In this document: one piece after another, positions 1 to 6,843 of the stretch | Numbering within the stretch: the stretch's first letter is position 1 | Layout of the letters: every line of letters starts with the position of its first letter | Source of the DNA: Candidatus Zhuqueibacterota bacterium | GTDB lineage: Bacteria > Zhuqueibacterota > Zhuqueibacteria > Oceanimicrobiales > Oceanimicrobiaceae | Length of the DNA: 8,472 nt | Assembly: GCA_011775825.1 (NCBI GenBank) | Contig: JAABYK010000157.1 | Coordinates: 12,094-20,565, forward strand | Reading direction: 5' to 3' | The notes under the pieces: model-generated | Database searches by the model: none | Told to the model about the DNA's origin: nothing | The model's input: only the letters and a program-made list of their open reading frames with translations | Program-made: the position numbers and the translations under genes

Positions 1-783
1 CCAAACGTAAAACTGCAAGTGGAAGGCAAAGGCTCCAGCACAGCACCACCCGCTTTGATCTCCGGCACGGCTCAATTTGGACCTATGTCCCGCAAAATGA
101 AGGACAAAGAGCTCGACGAATTTGAAAAGGCGTTTGGTTACAAGCCGACTGCATTTCGTACGTCCATTGACGCCCTGGCGGTTTATGTGAACAAAGACAA
201 TCCCATCAAAGGCTTGACTCTGAAGCAGGTGGATGCTATTTTTTCTAAAACTCGCGCTGGCGGATACCCCAAGGATATTGAAACCTGGGGCGATTTGGGC
301 TTGACAGGCGAATGGGCAAATAAGCCGATCAGTTTGTATGGCCGAAACTCGGCGTCCGGTACGTATGGGTATTTTAAAAAGCACGCACTCTTCAAAGGCG
401 ATTACCGGGACACAGTTAAAGAGCAGCCCGGTTCGGCTTCCGTCGTCCAGGGTGTGACTGAAGATCGTTATGCAATCGGCTACAGCGGCATTGGCTACAT
501 CACTTCTGGTGTAAGAGCGGTACCCCTGGCCGAGAAAGAGAGCGATGAATCGGCTGAACCAAGCATGGAAAATGTCATGTCGGGCGAATATCCGTTGGCT
601 CGTTTTCTATACATTTACGTGAACAAAGAGCCTGGAAAAGAGCTTGATCCATTGGTTCGGGAGTTTTTAAAATTCGTGTACAGCAAAGAAGGGCAACAAG
701 TGGTCATCAAAGACGGATACATGCCACTTCCGTACAAACTTGTCAAAGAGGAATTAGACAAGTTGGAAAGCGGAACCTATTAG
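1..783 (+). CDS. pstS: PstS-type phosphate-binding protein of the phosphate ABC transporter, 5'-truncated
   Basis: This is the extracytoplasmic orthophosphate receptor that delivers its ligand to PstCA. The frame is open from base 1, so the true start and the signal peptide lie upstream of the window. A GTG at 19 is only an internal valine. The 260 visible residues begin in the first lobe. Family signatures seen, numbered from the first visible codon, are GKGSSTAPP (9-17) followed by GTAQFGPMSR, DALAVYVNKDNPI (57-69) and RNSASGTYGYF (115-125), a ligand-loop type Ser/Gly/Thr segment. PGSASVVQGV plus YAIGYSGIGYI (143-167) and the C-terminal FLKFVYSKEGQQVV are also present. The GKGSSTAPP/GPMSR style resembles the PstS proteins that accompany long PstC/PstA permeases in marine gammaproteobacteria (from memory). 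It is first in the visible operon and a strong hairpin follows its stop. Identity is secure; only the N-terminus is missing. Confidence 0.95.
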   Translation, partial: PNVKLQVEGKGSSTAPPALISGTAQFGPMSRKMKDKELDEFEKAFGYKPTAFRTSIDALAVYVNKDNPIKGLTLKQVDAIFSKTRAGGYPKDIETWGDLGLTGEWANKPISLYGRNSASGTYGYFKKHALFKGDYRDTVKEQPGSASVVQGVTEDRYAIGYSGIGYITSGVRAVPLAEKESDESAEPSMENVMSGEYPLARFLYIYVNKEPGKELDPLVREFLKFVYSKEGQQVVIKDGYMPLPYKLVKEELDKLESGTY

Positions 784-808
784 ACGACTAAGAAAAAAGA
801 TGCTACGA

Positions 809-861
809 TGATGGAGTACTGCGTTTGGGAAAAAACCAGATCCGTGCTCAGTGCTCCATCA
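809..861 (+). promoter_or_regulatory. Long stem-loop in the pstS-pstC spacer
   Basis: Bases 809-821 (TGATGGAGTACTG) pair with 849-861 (CAGTGCTCCATCA) over 13 consecutive base pairs, one of them a G-U wobble. The 27-base loop can form an inner helix, 824-828 with 836-840, capped by a GAAAAAA loop. No T-run follows the right arm, so a classical intrinsic terminator is unlikely. Its position 26 bases after the pstS stop fits an mRNA-stabilising or processing hairpin that keeps binding-protein mRNA above permease mRNA, as is known for other ABC operons such as malE-malF. The pairing is seen in the sequence; the function is inferred. Confidence 0.6.
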
Positions 862-898
862 GTTTGTAGCTCTGATTGAACTATCATTAAGATGATTG

Positions 899-3211
899 AT
901 GAGTCTTGAAGTAAAACAACCTCCCGAAACGAAAGCTCGCACCCCAATTTATCAAACCGAGTCAAAAATTCGGCTGAGAACCAGAATGTTGCTGGAGAAG
1001 TGGGCCCGGTGGGTGATCACTTCGGGTGGACTTGCGGTAATTGCCAGCATCGTGGCCATTCTGGTTTACATTGCTATTGAAATTTGGCCGCTTTTCCAAC
1101 CTGCAGAAGTCAAGCTTGTCAAAAGCATGTCTGTTAGAAATGTCGTTGGTGATGGTTTCGATAACCCGGCAGATAATGCCATCGCACTCGGTTTAGATGA
1201 TAATCAAGAAATTGGCTTCACTGTTTTTGAAAATGGATTTGTGCAGTTCTTTTCTGTCTTGGAGGGCACTCCTAGGGAACGATTTTCCATCGAGGGACTT
1301 CAGAATGAGAAGATAACGTCGGTCTGGCAGTCGCTTGATGGTAAAGACTTGATTCTGGGCACCAGCCGGGGTCAGACGTTTGAAGTTGCCATTGACTACA
1401 ACTCTGAATTCTTTGAGGGGGAAAGAAGTTACCAGCCGGAGATTTCGGTCAATGCCGGGATGACCGTTGATCCCACCGGCAAGGCGCTCGAAAAATTGAC
1501 GTTTGCAGGCGATTCGGACGAGTCCATGGCGATCGCAGCCATCACGGAAGATCGAAGGGTGCTTGTTTTCTTGCAAGAAAAAGAGGAATCGTTTCTTGGC
1601 GAAGCGGAGATTGTTTCCGCGCAATACGAGATACCGCCGAAATGGTCCGGACAGCCGCAATCGATTGCCATAGATGCCTCGATCAAGAACTTGTATATCG
1701 GCACCAACGATGGAAAAATCTATCATTGGAATGTGTCGATTGAAGATAAGCCTGAGTTTGTCAGCGTAGCCAGGGTTTCCAAAGGAGATGAGGTCGGTGT
1801 GACAGCCCTGGATTTCCTGATCGGAAGTCGCACGCTCATGGTCGGTGAATCTGACGGCGGTGTCAGCTCCTGGTTTTTGGTGCGAGACAGCACCGCGGTC
1901 ACGGGCTGGCGACTGACCCGAATTCGTGACATGGAGCCAAATCCGGCTGCCGTGACTATGTTTGCCCCATCGGCACGTGGCAAAGGATTTATCTCGGGGG
2001 ATAAAGAAGGCAATTTGCTTTTGCAATATAGCACGTCCAACCGGAAACTGGCCGAGTTTGGTTCGGATAAGGCTTCGGCGATCGAGTTTGTCAACTTCGC
2101 ACCCAAAGCCAATGGTGCGCTGACCCTGAACTCCGAGGGTCATTTAAGCCATTGGAAAATCGACAATCCCCATCCCGAGTCGAGTTTTAAAGCGTTCTTT
2201 GGCAAAGTCTGGTATGAAGGGTACCCGAAGCCAGAGTACGTCTGGCAGTCCACGGGAGGCTCCGATGATTTCGAGCCCAAACTCAGTCTGGTGCCTTTAA
2301 TCTTTGGCAGTTTGAAGGGTACATTGTATGCGTTAATTATCGCCATACCGCTGGCCATTCTGGGGGCAATTTTCACATCGCAATTTATGCACCCGTCCTG
2401 GCGGAATTATGTTAAGCCAACCGTTGAAATCATGGCGGCACTTCCAAGCGTAATCCTGGGATTCTTGGCCGGGCTTTGGTTGGCGCCCATCATCGAAGAC
2501 ATTGTCCCGGCGGTCTTGCTGATGAGCATGTTCATTCCCGTGCTCATCCTGGTTTGCTCGATAATCTGGCGGCAAATTCCTCAACGCTTTCGCAATCGCT
2601 TTCGCATGGGAGCCGAAAGTCTGCTGCTTGTACCGATTATCGTTTTGGGTATCTGGGTTTGTTTAGAACTAAATGCTTCTTTGGAACAGTGGCTCTTTGG
2701 TGGCGATTTTCAAGTGTGGCTTTTTGATTCCTCCAAACTTCCCTACGATCAACGCAATGCCCTGGTCGTCGGTATTGCCATGGGGTTTGCCGTTATACCG
2801 ATCATTTATACGATTTCGGAGGATGCCTTGAGTAATGTTCCGAAAGCGCTTGTCTCAGGATCATTGGCATTGGGCGCAACGCGGTGGCAGACCGCTATCC
2901 GGGTGGTGTTCCCGACGGCAGCGGCCGGGATCTTTTCTGCGATTATGATCGGGTTTGGGCGTGCAGTGGGAGAGACCATGATCGTCTTGATGGCCACTGG
3001 AAACACGCCGATTATGGACTGGAATATCTTTAATGGATTTCGGACCCTCTCAGCGAATATTGCGGTGGAGATTCCTGAGGCGCCGGTTGGCGGCACACTT
3101 TATAGAGTGCTGTTTTTATCTGCCTTTTTGCTGTTTGTGATCACATTCTTGGTCAATACCCTGGCCGAGTTGGTCCGGCAAAGATTGAGAGAACGATATC
3201 AGAAATTGTAA
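899..3211 (+). CDS. pstC: PstC, phosphate ABC transporter permease, long form with extracytoplasmic beta-propeller-like insertion
   Basis: One of the two membrane subunits forming the phosphate channel with PstA. The 770-residue product is more than twice the usual PstC length of about 300. A basic cytoplasmic N-terminus is followed by one membrane helix (about 40-65). A soluble region (about 70-430) then contains seven WD40-like blade motifs roughly 50 residues apart: FENGFVQFF (110), TSRGQTFEV (155), TEDRRVLVF (216), TNDGKIYHW (269), ESDGGVSSW (317), DKEGNLLLQY (368) and NSEGHLSHW (411). The permease core (about 462-765) has LPSVILGFLAGLWLAP near 515-530 and the ATPase-contacting EAA loop near 640-665 (SEDALSNVPKALVSGSLALG), then FGRAVGETM. 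The ATG at 899 was chosen; a TTG at 896 is adjacent and in frame, with a stop just before it at 893. No clear Shine-Dalgarno is visible. The stop abuts the pstA ATG. Long PstC forms are known in Pseudomonas and Vibrio; the role of the insertion is not known to me. Confidence 0.94.
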   Translation: MSLEVKQPPETKARTPIYQTESKIRLRTRMLLEKWARWVITSGGLAVIASIVAILVYIAIEIWPLFQPAEVKLVKSMSVRNVVGDGFDNPADNAIALGLDDNQEIGFTVFENGFVQFFSVLEGTPRERFSIEGLQNEKITSVWQSLDGKDLILGTSRGQTFEVAIDYNSEFFEGERSYQPEISVNAGMTVDPTGKALEKLTFAGDSDESMAIAAITEDRRVLVFLQEKEESFLGEAEIVSAQYEIPPKWSGQPQSIAIDASIKNLYIGTNDGKIYHWNVSIEDKPEFVSVARVSKGDEVGVTALDFLIGSRTLMVGESDGGVSSWFLVRDSTAVTGWRLTRIRDMEPNPAAVTMFAPSARGKGFISGDKEGNLLLQYSTSNRKLAEFGSDKASAIEFVNFAPKANGALTLNSEGHLSHWKIDNPHPESSFKAFFGKVWYEGYPKPEYVWQSTGGSDDFEPKLSLVPLIFGSLKGTLYALIIAIPLAILGAIFTSQFMHPSWRNYVKPTVEIMAALPSVILGFLAGLWLAPIIEDIVPAVLLMSMFIPVLILVCSIIWRQIPQRFRNRFRMGAESLLLVPIIVLGIWVCLELNASLEQWLFGGDFQVWLFDSSKLPYDQRNALVVGIAMGFAVIPIIYTISEDALSNVPKALVSGSLALGATRWQTAIRVVFPTAAAGIFSAIMIGFGRAVGETMIVLMATGNTPIMDWNIFNGFRTLSANIAVEIPEAPVGGTLYRVLFLSAFLLFVITFLVNTLAELVRQRLRERYQKL

Positions 3212-4837
3212 ATGAAAAAGTATTGGAAAAGCGGTGATCCGTTTGTCTGGTTGACGGGCGGGGCTTTGGCCTTCAGCCTGTTGATGATTTTGGGCCTGAT
3301 TGTGTTGATCTTGGCCAATGGATTAAGCCAGTTTTGGCCGGCAAGTCTGACCGAGTTCCAGATGAAGAGCGGGCAGAAGGTCTTGGGGGAAATTTGGGAG
3401 CGGGAACAGATACCAGAATTCAAGACCGATTCGAAAGAAGACAAATACCGATTGCGTCTAAAAATCGGGAACCGCGACCTTTATTCCCTTGACTTTAAAT
3501 GGATCGACGAAGCCAATATAGAAGAAAGGGAACAACCTCCAAATGCCATCGCTATCGAGAGATGGGAGTGGGGAAATTTCTACGGGTATTTTTCGAACCT
3601 AAAGGTTGAAGGCGACGTCGTTGAAACCCATTTAGGGGATGCCTGGCCGCGAATACATGATTTTCTTGATGAGATGCAGGACTTGCGTGATCAAATCAAG
3701 GAAATTGAGGAGGACGAGATTGGTGACATCAGCTACCAAATGCAGAATCTGCAGTTAGATATTCGCCAGATCAAGTTGGAATCGGAAGGAGAACAAGCAA
3801 AAACGCAGATTGCCGAGAAGAAACAAAAGATCCAGGAATTGCAATCGCGTTTCGAAGAAAAAGAAGCCGAGCTTAAAAAATTGTATAAGCAGTCGCAAAG
3901 ATATGTTCTAAGCATGTCAACGGCCGACGAACTTGAACAGGACATCAAGATTTTCGATATTGTACGAATCTATCGGCCCAACAACATGAATGTCCTCAGA
4001 AAATCCGGCTTTTACGCCGCTAAGGTCTGGGAATTTGTTTCCGCGGAACCGCGTGAGTCAAATACAGAGGGCGGTGTCTTTCCGGCAATTTTTGGCACCG
4101 TGATGCTTGTGCTGATCATGACTGTGGCCGTGGTGCCGTTTGGGGTTTTAGCGGCGATTTATCTTCGCGAATATGCAAAACAAGGTTTCCTGGTGCGGCT
4201 TGTCAGGATTGCCGTAAACAATTTAGCCGGGGTTCCGTCCATTGTTTACGGGGTATTTGGCCTGGGTTTTTTCATTTATGCTGTTGGCGGCACCATCGAT
4301 CAACTTTTTTACCCGGAATCATTGCCAACTCCGACTTTTGGTACGGGTGGCATTCTCTGGGCGTCTTTAACCCTGGCTCTTCTGACTGTTCCCGTCGTTA
4401 TTGTTGCCACGGAAGAAGGGCTGGCGGCCGTGCCTCGGGAAATTCGGGAAGGTTCGCTTGCTTTGTCAGCAACCAAGTATGAAACTTTGTGGCGGGTGGT
4501 GATTCCAAGTGCCATGCCCGGTATTTTAACCGGCTTGATTTTAGCGATTGCCCGCGCAGCCGGTGAGGTGGCGCCTCTCATGATAACCGGTGTTGTCAAA
4601 CTTGCGCCCACTTTGCCCATAGACAGTCACTTCCCCTTTGTGCATTTGGAAAGAAAATTTATGCACCTAGGCTTTCATATTTATGACGTGGGATTTCAAT
4701 CGCCTAACGTAGAGGCCGCCATCCCGATGGTCTATTCAACCACCGTGCTTCTATTACTTATCGTGTTGTTGCTCAACGTCGTAGCCATAGCCATACGGAA
4801 CCGTTTGAGAAAGAAACTGGCTTTTTCGACCTTCTAG
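3212..4837 (+). CDS. pstA: PstA, phosphate ABC transporter permease, long form with extracytoplasmic coiled-coil insertion
   Basis: Second channel subunit of the phosphate importer. At 541 residues it is nearly double the usual length of about 290. One membrane helix (about 13-36) is followed by an insertion of about 250 residues. Within it, 45-145 looks like a beta-rich globular part (many Trp/Tyr, alternating hydrophobics). Residues about 148-230 are strongly heptad-like and charged (for example IAEKKQKIQELQSRFEEKEA), indicating a coiled coil. The permease core starts near 287 (GGVFPAIFGTVMLV) and includes NNLAGVPSIVYGVFGLGFF (336-354) and the EAA loop at about 400-425 (TEEGLAAVPREIREGSLALS). 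IARAAGEVAPLMITG (446-460) and a last helix near 508-528 follow. The ATG directly follows the pstC TAA (bases TAAATG) with no good ribosome-binding site, so translational coupling to pstC is likely. Long PstA proteins accompany long PstC in several Gram-negative groups. The PstA assignment is firm; the insertion's fold is inferred. Confidence 0.94.
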   Translation: MKKYWKSGDPFVWLTGGALAFSLLMILGLIVLILANGLSQFWPASLTEFQMKSGQKVLGEIWEREQIPEFKTDSKEDKYRLRLKIGNRDLYSLDFKWIDEANIEEREQPPNAIAIERWEWGNFYGYFSNLKVEGDVVETHLGDAWPRIHDFLDEMQDLRDQIKEIEEDEIGDISYQMQNLQLDIRQIKLESEGEQAKTQIAEKKQKIQELQSRFEEKEAELKKLYKQSQRYVLSMSTADELEQDIKIFDIVRIYRPNNMNVLRKSGFYAAKVWEFVSAEPRESNTEGGVFPAIFGTVMLVLIMTVAVVPFGVLAAIYLREYAKQGFLVRLVRIAVNNLAGVPSIVYGVFGLGFFIYAVGGTIDQLFYPESLPTPTFGTGGILWASLTLALLTVPVVIVATEEGLAAVPREIREGSLALSATKYETLWRVVIPSAMPGILTGLILAIARAAGEVAPLMITGVVKLAPTLPIDSHFPFVHLERKFMHLGFHIYDVGFQSPNVEAAIPMVYSTTVLLLLIVLLLNVVAIAIRNRLRKKLAFSTF

Positions 4838-4886
4838 GGAGACACGCAGGTTAAGGCAGACAAATTAATGAAAATGGGGTTGATTA

Positions 4887-5750
4887 ATGAGTGTGAAACA
4901 AGGATTAACTGAGATTCTATCAAGCAAGCCCAAAAATTCATCGCAAACAGTTGAAGAGTCGAAAACGGATTCCTTCAACAACAAATATTCTTCTACAGAC
5001 GCGGCAATCAAGATCGAAAATCTGCACTTCAGTTACGGTCAAGATTGGACTTTACAAGACATAACCTTGGATATCCCCGACAATCAGGTTACAGCCTTTA
5101 TCGGACCATCAGGCTGCGGGAAGAGTACGTTATTAAGGTGCATCAACCGATTGAACGACTTAATTGATGGTGCGAGATTAGAAGGCAGGATTGTTGTCCA
5201 CGGGACGGATATCTACGATCCCTCTCTGGATGTGACCGAACTGAGAAAACGGGTCGGGATGGTGTTTCAAAAATCGAACCCCTTTCCCAAGTCAGTTTAT
5301 GAGAATGTCGCTTATGGGCCACGGATTACCGGTGTCAAAAAGAAATCGGTTCTGGATGAAATTGTCGAACGGAGTTTGAAAAGTGCGGCGCTTTGGGATG
5401 AGGTGAAAGATCGATTGGACAAAACCGCCCTGGACCTATCGGGAGGGCAGCAGCAACGTCTTTGTATCGCGCGCACGATTGCCGTCGAGCCGGAAATCGT
5501 GCTGATGGACGAACCATGTTCTGCTCTCGATCCCATCGCGACATCCAAGATCGAAGAACTCATTTTAGATTTAAAGAAAGACTATACCATTGTCATCGTC
5601 ACACACAATATGCAACAAGCTGCGAGAATCTCCGATCAAACGGCATACCTCTGGTTGGGAAAACTCATCGAGTACGATATCACCGACAACATCTTTACCA
5701 ATCCCAAGAACAAACTGACTGAAGATTACATCACCGGACGATTTGGCTAG
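4887..5750 (+). CDS. pstB: PstB, phosphate import ATP-binding protein
   Basis: Cytoplasmic ATPase that powers phosphate import through PstC/PstA. All ABC motifs are present and intact in the 287-residue product: Walker A GPSGCGKST (73-81), Q-loop Gln128 in MVFQKSNPFPKS, signature LSGGQQQR (184-191), Walker B IVLMDEP (204-210) followed by the CSALDP D-loop, and switch His240 (IVTHNMQQAARISD). MVFQ(K)xNPFPxS and the C-terminal pattern LTEDYITGRFG are characteristic of PstB rather than other importers. The catalytic domain starts near residue 41 (IKIENLHFSYG). The first ~40 residues are a polar Ser/Lys-rich extension, making it about 30 residues longer than typical PstB. No internal Met offers a shorter start before the domain. 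A GGGG at 4876-4879, 7 bases from the ATG, may serve as a weak Shine-Dalgarno. It lies 49 bases after pstA, surely in the same operon. Confidence 0.97.
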   Translation: MSVKQGLTEILSSKPKNSSQTVEESKTDSFNNKYSSTDAAIKIENLHFSYGQDWTLQDITLDIPDNQVTAFIGPSGCGKSTLLRCINRLNDLIDGARLEGRIVVHGTDIYDPSLDVTELRKRVGMVFQKSNPFPKSVYENVAYGPRITGVKKKSVLDEIVERSLKSAALWDEVKDRLDKTALDLSGGQQQRLCIARTIAVEPEIVLMDEPCSALDPIATSKIEELILDLKKDYTIVIVTHNMQQAARISDQTAYLWLGKLIEYDITDNIFTNPKNKLTEDYITGRFG

Positions 5751-5881
5751 CATCAAGATAGTGCTGAGTTCACGCTGCAGAAATTGCTAAGATCTGATAT
5801 AAAAAAGTGCAACCTTAGAACCAAATCCTATTTTCATTCGTTAGTCAATGAAGAAATGTACATAATCTGTGAGCATTTAAA
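5751..5881. other. pstB-phoU spacer without recognisable element
   Basis: This AT-rich 131-base gap separates pstB from phoU. I looked for a terminator-like hairpin, a Pho-box (two CTGTCAT-like repeats 11 bases apart) and spaced -35/-10 hexamers, and found none convincing. It is longer than the other spacers in the operon, so a separate phoU promoter cannot be excluded. Confidence 0.4.
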
Positions 5882-6556
5882 ATGGAACGCCACCTAGATA
5901 CGCAAATCAAAGGCATAAAAGAAAGCTTAATCAAGATGGCGGGCTTGGTCGAGTCCGCGATCGACAAAGCCATTCGCGCCCTGAAGGATCGGGATGTCGA
6001 TTTAGCCCAAAAAGTGATGGATGAAGATGGGGCGATCAATCAATTGGAGATAGATGTTGAGATCGAATGCAGGTCGCTTTTGGCTCGTCATCAACCTGTT
6101 GCGGTGGATCTGCGTTTCGTCATGGCTTCCACCAAAATCAACAACGACTTAGAACGGATGGGGGACCATGCTGTAAACATTGCGCAAAAGGCCCTGGCCT
6201 TAGGCAAGTCGCGACCAATCAAACCTTACATCGACATTCCGTATATGGCAGGTATCGTGCAAAGTATGGTGAAAGACTCCATTGACGCATTTGTTGAAGG
6301 CGATGTGGCGAAGGCGCAAAATGTTTGTAAAAACGACGACGTGGTCGATGGATTGGAGGTTCAGATAAATCGTGAGTTGATCACATATATGATGGAAGAT
6401 CCCAAGAATATTTCCCAGGCATTGGCGCTTTCTTTGGTGGCGAAAAATCTCGAGCGGATTGCGGACCTGTCAACCAATATCGGCGAGGAAGTCATTTACA
6501 TGGTGGAAGCGAAGACCATCAAACATCATTTTGAAGATGTGCACATCAAAAAGTAA
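5882..6556 (+). CDS. phoU: PhoU, phosphate-signalling regulator associated with the Pst transporter
   Basis: Peripheral cytoplasmic protein that connects PstSCAB to the phosphate two-component system and represses the Pho regulon when phosphate is plentiful (family knowledge). The 224-residue product has the normal length and the double PhoU three-helix-bundle architecture, roughly residues 1-110 and 115-215. Each half carries a metal-binding E/DxxxD signature: NNDLERMGDHAVNIA (ERMGD at 91-95) and AKNLERIADLSTNI (ERIAD at 191-195), exactly 100 residues apart. The RHQPVAVDLRFVMA stretch (69-82) is also typical. The ATG at 5882 gives the usual start MERHLDTQIKGIKE; a GAG at 5871-5873 is the only Shine-Dalgarno-like match. 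It is the last gene before the terminator at 6748-6778. The phoB/phoR partners are not in the window. Confidence 0.96.
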   Translation: MERHLDTQIKGIKESLIKMAGLVESAIDKAIRALKDRDVDLAQKVMDEDGAINQLEIDVEIECRSLLARHQPVAVDLRFVMASTKINNDLERMGDHAVNIAQKALALGKSRPIKPYIDIPYMAGIVQSMVKDSIDAFVEGDVAKAQNVCKNDDVVDGLEVQINRELITYMMEDPKNISQALALSLVAKNLERIADLSTNIGEEVIYMVEAKTIKHHFEDVHIKK

Positions 6557-6747
6557 CGAGACGATCAAAGAAAATCCCTTGCTTTTTTTGTCTAAATTTA
6601 TATATTTGATGTACATTGATATGATAAAATTAGCGCCATTTGAGTTATCAAAATGTGTTGAGAATGAACAAATTTACTGATCTAAAGATAAAGAAGGTAA
6701 AATTCCGAAGCACGATACGAAGCCTCGAGAAATATATTTTCAAACTT
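6557..6747. other. AT-rich non-coding spacer between phoU and the terminator
   Basis: This stretch of about 190 bases is clearly more AT-rich than its neighbours and contains no supportable gene. It could be a long phoU 3' untranslated region. A promoter-like pair, TTTATA at 6597-6602 and TATGAT at 6620-6625 with a 17-base spacer, could alternatively start a short transcript of roughly 140 bases ending at the downstream terminator. In such AT-rich sequence that match is weak evidence. Confidence 0.3.
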
Positions 6748-6778
6748 AAAAATGCACCATCATGTTGGTGCATTTTTT
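6748..6778 (+). terminator. Rho-independent terminator closing the pst-phoU block
   Basis: AAAAATGCACCA (6748-6759) and TGGTGCATTTTT (6766-6777) form a perfect 12-bp stem with a 6-base loop (TCATGT). The right arm runs into six consecutive T residues ending at 6778. The A-run on the left arm would give a U-tract on the opposite strand too, so the hairpin could work in both directions, although no minus-strand gene lies nearby. It sits 191 bases after the phoU stop and 65 bases before the zinc-ribbon gene, marking a transcription-unit boundary. Confidence 0.85.
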
Positions 6779-6832
6779 ATTTGTAGTCACTTTGAAACTG
6801 GAACGGGTGCGAAACTCTTAAATATAAGTAAT

Positions 6833-6837
6833 GGAGG
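6833..6837 (+). promoter_or_regulatory. Strong Shine-Dalgarno that fixes a TTG start
   Basis: GGAGG lies 6 bases before the TTG at 6844. It is the best ribosome-binding site in the window. It supports initiation at TTG rather than at the first in-frame ATG (6868), which has no such site. The ATG at 6831 that overlaps it opens only a seven-codon frame. Confidence 0.75.
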
Positions 6838-6843
6838 TTAAAA

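Noticed and set aside
784..898. Pho-box or promoter for pstC in the pstS-pstC spacer
   Set aside because: I could not find two CTGTCAT-like repeats with correct spacing nor a credible -35/-10 pair; co-transcription from upstream of pstS is simpler.
1193..2143. Long minus-strand open frame of 316 codons opposite pstC
   Set aside because: It lies wholly antisense to the clearly conserved pstC, its product is rich in Arg/His/Cys in an unnatural way, and it matches no family I recognise.
4868..4912. Fourteen-codon upstream frame (ATG at 4868) overlapping the pstB start
   Set aside because: It is short, lacks a ribosome-binding site of its own and shows no leader-peptide features; it could matter for coupling but nothing supports it.
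6664..6786. Possible 40-residue small protein starting at the ATG at 6664
   Set aside because: It has no Shine-Dalgarno, reads straight through the terminator hairpin and resembles nothing known.
6800..6810. Sigma-54-like GG...GC promoter upstream of the zinc-ribbon gene, attractive because FlgZ-type proteins are linked to sigma-54
   Set aside because: The GG and GC doublets are 9 bases apart instead of the required 12, and the flanking consensus is missing.
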